A stretch of DNA of 9,544 nt from Pelobacter sp. UBA6093 (lineage in GTDB: Bacteria; Desulfobacterota; Desulfuromonadia; Desulfuromonadales; Syntrophotaleaceae): the NCBI GenBank assembly GCA_002435955.1, contig DIWZ01000025.1:27406-36949 (forward strand). The letters run 5' to 3'. Positions 6,118 to 9,544 of this stretch are shown here, piece by piece. The notes below the pieces were generated by a model. The model did no database searches, was not told the origin of the DNA, and saw nothing but the letters and a program-made list of their open reading frames with translations. Every line of letters begins with the position of its first letter. Positions within the stretch are counted from its first letter, which is position 1. Both the position numbers and the translations under genes were made by a program.

Positions 6118-6778
6118 AGCAAAGATCCTGGTTATCGATGACGAGAAGAACATCCTGTTTACGGTGCGGCAAACCCTGGAGTCCCAGGGCTATGCGGTCC
6201 GTACCACAACCACCGGCGAGGAAGGCTTGCGGCTGGCTGCCGAAGAGAATTTCGATCTGGTACTGCTTGACCTGAAGTTGCCCGGCATCGACGGTGTGGA
6301 GGTGCTGCGGCAATTAGGCCAAAGGCGTCGCAGACCACAGGTCATTGTCATTTCGGCGTTCGGTACGGTAACCAATGCCGTCGAAGTTATGAAGTCAGGA
6401 GCCTTGGATTTCATCGAGAAACCCTTTTCCCCTCAGGAATTGCGTGACGCTGTTCGCCAGGTGCTCACCAGGCCTGAACCGGGGACGGATCCGGGCAACG
6501 ATTACAGTGGCTGGATCGCAATGTCCAAGCGTTGCGCCGGGGAAGGACAACTCGGCAATGCCATCGCTCATGCGCGGCATGCGACAGGGCTTGAACCCGA
6601 TCGACCGGAGGCCTTTAACCTCTTGGGTGCTTATTGTGAAATGCAGGGCAAAGCCCTGGAAGCTCAAAAATATTACCGGGCTGCGTTGGAGTTGAATCCC
6701 GGCTATCTGCCGGCGCAGAACAACCTGACCCGGTTGGTAATGAAAAAAACAGGCCCGATCTTGCTCGGCCAGGAGTGA
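6110..6778 (+). CDS. Response regulator with C-terminal TPR repeats, no DNA-binding domain
   Basis: 222 residues. The N-terminal receiver (1-121) has D10/D11, phospho-acceptor D54 in LVLLDLKLPG, S82 and K104 in IEKPF, so it should accept phosphate. A Pro/Gly-rich linker (122-131) leads to two tetratricopeptide repeats at about 132-166 and 167-201, the second the clearer (AFNLLGAYCEMQG, then ALEAQKYYRAALELNP). A short basic tail follows. There is no HTH, GGDEF, EAL or other output domain, so signalling must go through protein contacts or phosphate sharing. ATG 6110 has GAGGAG 7 nt upstream and overlaps the kinase gene by 8 nt, which suggests coupled translation and pairing with that kinase. 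Possible roles are an adaptor from kinase to the Trk proteins, or a phosphate sink competing with the sigma-54 activator. Both are inference. Confidence 0.92.
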   Translation: MAEAKILVIDDEKNILFTVRQTLESQGYAVRTTTTGEEGLRLAAEENFDLVLLDLKLPGIDGVEVLRQLGQRRRRPQVIVISAFGTVTNAVEVMKSGALDFIEKPFSPQELRDAVRQVLTRPEPGTDPGNDYSGWIAMSKRCAGEGQLGNAIAHARHATGLEPDRPEAFNLLGAYCEMQGKALEAQKYYRAALELNPGYLPAQNNLTRLVMKKTGPILLGQE

Positions 6779-6784
6779 TCAAGG

Positions 6785-7237
6785 ATGTCTCTAAAAAATC
6801 ATGATGGATGGCCGCAATATGTGGTGATTGTCGGCTGCGGCCGGCTTGGCTCCTTGTTGGCCGGGCTGCTCAGCGAAGTCGGCAGCAGTGTGGTTGTCAT
6901 CGACCTCAACGAGGCGGCATTTGATCTGCTGACGGCTGAGTTCAGCGGTTTCCGTATTGTCGGCGATGCAGTGGAGATCGAAGTGCTGCGGGCCGCCAAA
7001 ACCCACAAGGCCGATTGTTTGCTGGCCACCACGGAAGAGGACAACGTTAATCTGATGGTGGCCCAGGTCGCGCGCAAGGTGTTCAACGTCCCCAAGGTAC
7101 TGGCCAGGGTATTCGATCCCCGACGTGAGCCGGTTTACCGTGAGTTCGACATAGAAGCCATCAGTCCGACCAAATTGATGGCAGACGCTTTTCTGGCCAG
7201 CCTGGGAAAAAAGCGGGAGGCTGAGCCATGCGCGTGA
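6785..7237 (+). CDS. TrkA-like potassium channel regulator, RCK_N domain only
   Basis: A 150-residue cytoplasmic protein made of a single Rossmann-type RCK_N (TrkA-N) domain. Features are VVIVGCGRLGSLLAG (13-27) with intact G17-x-G19-x-x-G22, Asp40 at the end of strand 2 (VVVID), GDAVEIEVLRAA, the ADCLLATTEEDNVNLM core and KVLARVFDP. This fold binds NAD(H) or adenine nucleotides and forms the gating ring under TrkH/KtrB channels. It ends shortly after the domain (KREAEPCA) and has no RCK_C. E. coli TrkA, by contrast, carries two RCK_N-RCK_C units in about 458 residues. AGGAG lies 9 nt before the ATG. It starts 6 nt after the REC-TPR stop and overlaps the next gene by 10 nt. With that gene it probably replaces a full-length TrkA as a two-part regulator. 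Confidence 0.9.
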   Translation: MSLKNHDGWPQYVVIVGCGRLGSLLAGLLSEVGSSVVVIDLNEAAFDLLTAEFSGFRIVGDAVEIEVLRAAKTHKADCLLATTEEDNVNLMVAQVARKVFNVPKVLARVFDPRREPVYREFDIEAISPTKLMADAFLASLGKKREAEPCA

Positions 7238-7893
7238 TCGTGGTGGGAGCCGGCAAGCTCCTTTATTATCTCGCCCGTCAATTTGCCAGCAAAGGCTACG
7301 TGGTGACTTTGGTCATTTCCGATGCGACAGAGGCGCTGAGTCTCTCACGCCGGGTCAAGGCGCTGGTCCTGCAAGGCAACGGCAGTGATCCCCATGTTCT
7401 CGAAGAAGCCGGAGCCCGTCGAGCCGATGTCGTGGTTGCACTGACAGCCAAAGACCAGGACAATCTCGCGGTCTGTCAGATCGCCCATAGGATGTTTCGC
7501 GTACCGCGTACCGTGGCCCTGGTCAATGATCCTCAGAACGAGGAAGTTTTTCGGGAATTGGGCGTGAGTGTCGCTTTTAGCTCCACCCAGATTATTGCCC
7601 GCATTCTGGAAGAGAGGGCCGGATTCGAGGATATCGCCAATCTGATCCCCCTTGCCGAAGGTCGCGTGACCATTTCCGAGGTCGCGCTTCGAGAGGGGGC
7701 TCCGGCGGCGAACAAACCCCTGCGTGCTTTGACCTTGCCCGAGGGGGCGCTGGTCGGCGGCATCCTCCGCAATGGGGATGTGATCGTTCCTCGTGGAGAC
7801 ACCTTCCTGCGTGGCGGCGATCGGTTGATCATTATCAGCCGGCCCGACTGCTATGACAGGGTGTTGCGTATATTGACCGGAGAAGAGGCCTGA
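7228..7893 (+). CDS. trkA: TrkA-like potassium channel regulator, RCK_N plus RCK_C
   Basis: 221 residues: RCK_N (1-135) and RCK_C (about 140-218, EGRVTISEVALREGAPA... GGDRLIIIS). The nucleotide loop reads VVGAGKLLYYLA. The third glycine of G-x-G-x-x-G is Leu12, and the acid normally ending strand 2 is displaced (VTLVISD). Other core elements are kept (LQGNGSDPHVLEEAGA, ADVVVALTAKDQDNLAVC, ALVNDPQNEEVF). RCK_C domains bind ligands or ions and hold ring subunits together. This protein may therefore be the scaffold and the preceding RCK_N protein the nucleotide sensor, or the change may be normal for its subfamily. GGAGG lies 7 nt before the ATG. It overlaps the preceding gene by 10 nt and trkH by 1 nt, so the three are almost surely co-translated. 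Confidence 0.92.
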   Translation: MRVIVVGAGKLLYYLARQFASKGYVVTLVISDATEALSLSRRVKALVLQGNGSDPHVLEEAGARRADVVVALTAKDQDNLAVCQIAHRMFRVPRTVALVNDPQNEEVFRELGVSVAFSSTQIIARILEERAGFEDIANLIPLAEGRVTISEVALREGAPAANKPLRALTLPEGALVGGILRNGDVIVPRGDTFLRGGDRLIIISRPDCYDRVLRILTGEEA

Positions 7894-9377
7894 TGAGCCA
7901 GGAACGCTATGCCGAATTTTTACGGCACCGATGGCGCATTATGCTTGGCTATACGGGGCTGGTCAGTGTCCTGGTGGGTATGATTATCCTGACGCCCTGC
8001 CTGGGGCTGTTCTTTTTTCCCGGAGAGTTGGCTCTGGCCTGGGGTGTGGTGATTCCTGGCCTGAGCCTGACCGTTTCAGGCCTTATCGTTTGGCGCGGTT
8101 TGCTTCCGCGGGGTGGTGCCACTCTTACCCTGCAGGAAGGTGCTGTGGTCGTCGTATTGTCCTGGCTTTTTGCTGTTCTGGCGGGAGCCACACCTTTTAT
8201 CCTGATCGGCGGGCTTGGTTTCACCCAGGCCGTTTTCGAAGCCACCAGCGCCTGGACCACCACGGGATTGTCCGTTGTGGATGTTGAGAACGCATCCCGG
8301 TTGCTGTTGTTGCTTCGCAGTGTCATGCAACTGGCCGGTGGTGCGGGGCTGGCTATCATTATGCTCAGTGCCCTGACCGGGCCCAGTGGCAGCGGATTGA
8401 GTGCGGCAGAGGGGCGGGCCGATCAATTGGTCCCCAACGTGCGCCGTTCCGCCAAGCTGGTCATCAGCATGTACAGTGGCTATGTGGTTTTCGGGTGCAT
8501 TGCCTTGTATCTGGCCGGCATGGGGTCGTTCGATGCCGTAAATCATGCCTTCGCGGCCCTCTCGACCGGCGGGTTTTCCACAAAAGCAGCATCGATCGGC
8601 TACTGGAACAGCCCGGTCGTGGAGGCGGTTACCATTTTTCTGATGCTGCTCGGCACGATGAACTTTGTCACCGGTTACGCTCTGATGCATGGCAAGTTTC
8701 GCGCTGTCAGTAAAAATGGCGAAATCCGGCTGCAGCTCCTGTTGATCCCCGCCGCAGCCCTGATTGCTTTTTTTGGCGTGACCCTGAAACTCTACCCAAC
8801 CCTGGGTCTGCAGGTGCGGGTGGCGGTCTTTGAGACCGTCTCCGCCTTGTCAACCACGGGCTTTTCGACAGTCGGCTATGGTGATTGGAACGGTTTGGGC
8901 TGGTTGCTTTTAATCGGATTGATGGTGGTTGGCGGTGGCACCGGCTCCACTGCCGGAGGTCTCAAGCAATACCGGGTCTATGCCCTGTATCGTGGTCTGA
9001 TGACAGAATTGCGACGCATGTGGTTACCCCGCCATGCCATGACGGAAACCGATGTTTGGGTAGGAGACCAGCGCCGTTTTTTGCAGGACAGAGACTTGCG
9101 ACAAATCGCTGCATTCGCATTTTTGTACATGGTTACATTACTGCTGGGCACCGGTGTTTTGGCCAGCTACGGGTATCCCCTGAAGGACAGTCTTTTCGAA
9201 TTCGCCAGTGCCCTGGGCACGGTGGGGTTGTCCGTCGGGGTCACGGCGGTAAACACTCCTGCCGGGGTGCTGTGGACAGAAATCGTGGGTATGATTCTGG
9301 GGCGGTTGGAATTTTTCGTAGTGATACTGGGCCTTGGCAAGGTTTTTTTATCTGTCGGGAGGATATGGCAGCGCTGA
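7893..9377 (+). CDS. trkH: Trk potassium uptake protein TrkH
   Basis: The inner-membrane K+ conducting subunit, 494 residues, the usual size. It contains four M1-P-M2 repeats preceded by two extra helices. The four pore-loop filters are visible: TTTGLS (122-127), STGGFS (224-229), STTGFS (320-325) and GTVGLS (442-447), with filter glycines G125, G227, G323 and G445 all kept. The glycine-rich loop VVGGGTGSTAGGLK (345-358) matches the intramembrane gate in the third repeat. Arg471 in GRLEFF matches the conserved arginine of the last repeat that lies in the permeation path. Nothing is missing, so it should be functional. It uses TGATG overlap with the RCK gene (ATG 7893) and GAGG 4 nt upstream. 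It is the last gene of the sigma-54-controlled operon, followed by hairpins at 9383 and 9418. Confidence 0.97.
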   Translation: MSQERYAEFLRHRWRIMLGYTGLVSVLVGMIILTPCLGLFFFPGELALAWGVVIPGLSLTVSGLIVWRGLLPRGGATLTLQEGAVVVVLSWLFAVLAGATPFILIGGLGFTQAVFEATSAWTTTGLSVVDVENASRLLLLLRSVMQLAGGAGLAIIMLSALTGPSGSGLSAAEGRADQLVPNVRRSAKLVISMYSGYVVFGCIALYLAGMGSFDAVNHAFAALSTGGFSTKAASIGYWNSPVVEAVTIFLMLLGTMNFVTGYALMHGKFRAVSKNGEIRLQLLLIPAAALIAFFGVTLKLYPTLGLQVRVAVFETVSALSTTGFSTVGYGDWNGLGWLLLIGLMVVGGGTGSTAGGLKQYRVYALYRGLMTELRRMWLPRHAMTETDVWVGDQRRFLQDRDLRQIAAFAFLYMVTLLLGTGVLASYGYPLKDSLFEFASALGTVGLSVGVTAVNTPAGVLWTEIVGMILGRLEFFVVILGLGKVFLSVGRIWQR

Positions 9378-9382
9378 GTGGC

Positions 9383-9405
9383 GAATGCCATTCCCCAGGG
9401 CATTC
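9383..9405 (+). repeat. Small hairpin just after trkH
   Basis: GAATGCC (9383-9389) and GGCATTC (9399-9405) form a perfect 7-bp stem with a 9-nt loop, starting 5 nt after the trkH stop. It lacks a T-run and may protect the 3' end or assist the terminator that follows. Confidence 0.45.
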
Positions 9406-9417
9406 AACGCATTACGC

Positions 9418-9453
9418 ATGGCCCGCCCAGGCAAACGGGCGGGCCATACTTTT
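9418..9453 (+). terminator. Strong GC-rich hairpin ending the Trk operon
   Basis: ATGGCCCGCCC (9418-9428) and GGGCGGGCCAT (9437-9447) form a perfect 11-bp stem around an 8-nt loop, 40 nt after trkH. It is followed by ACTTTT, a short T-run. The stem is very stable and the tail weak, so it is a probable intrinsic terminator. Confidence 0.7.
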
Positions 9454-9544
9454 GGGCGAAATATCCCAATACCGGGGCCATTCAGCAGGATAGGATCCTC
9501 GAACCTGTCGGACTATCCATGCGCCGGCTGCAAATTCGGCTGTT
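9454..9544. other. Right-edge sequence without an assignable gene
   Basis: An ATG at 9519 opens a plus-strand frame MRRLQIRL to the edge but has no clear ribosome site. On the minus strand a frame is open from the edge back to a TAA inside the terminator region, with unremarkable content (WIVRQVRGSYPAEWPRYWD). Ninety bases are too few to decide; a gene start on the plus strand is possible. Confidence 0.25.

Noticed and set aside
8885..9493. 202-codon plus-strand frame overlapping trkH
   Set aside because: It is an out-of-frame shadow of trkH, Cys/Arg/His-rich with no ribosome site.

Overview
The window looks like chromosomal DNA from a Gram-negative bacterium with an outer membrane. The encoded repertoire (an NtrC-type sigma-54 activator, cyclopropane fatty acid synthase, a Trk potassium uptake operon with two short TrkA-like proteins) and the codon use recall the Desulfuromonadales group (Geobacter/Pelobacter relatives). 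That placement is inference, not a database result.

Left part (1-1212): the 5' part of a minus-strand gene for an exported, glycine/aspartate/alanine-rich repeat protein runs off the left edge. It is followed by about 700 bases without an intact gene. This stretch holds a short orphan coding-like piece (540-662), an AT-rich stretch, and a promoterless C-terminal piece of a membrane protein resembling DedA (885-1070). It reads as a decayed region.

Middle (1213-3995): a minus-strand cyclopropane fatty acid synthase (cfa) and, divergently, a plus-strand NtrC-family response regulator (REC, AAA+ with GAFTGA, Fis-type HTH). The synthase has glutamine where the bicarbonate-binding active-site histidine is expected.

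Right part (4000-9460): the 250 bp after the regulator form a textbook sigma-54 control region. It has two 13-bp dyads of the form TTGCA-N3-TGCAA with centres 31 bp apart, then a well-spaced -24/-12 element, then five tightly packed genes: a membrane histidine kinase (HAMP, PAS, HisKA, HATPase), a REC-TPR response regulator with no DNA-binding domain, an RCK_N-only TrkA-like protein, an RCK_N/RCK_C TrkA-like protein, and the TrkH potassium channel subunit. Strong hairpins close the operon after trkH.

The likely joint function is a self-contained regulated potassium uptake unit. The kinase senses an envelope or osmotic cue, the upstream sigma-54 activator switches on the operon through the two dyads, the REC-TPR protein may link the kinase to another protein, and the two RCK proteins gate TrkH in response to nucleotide. 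The activator-to-operon link and the REC-TPR role are inferences from layout and motifs.
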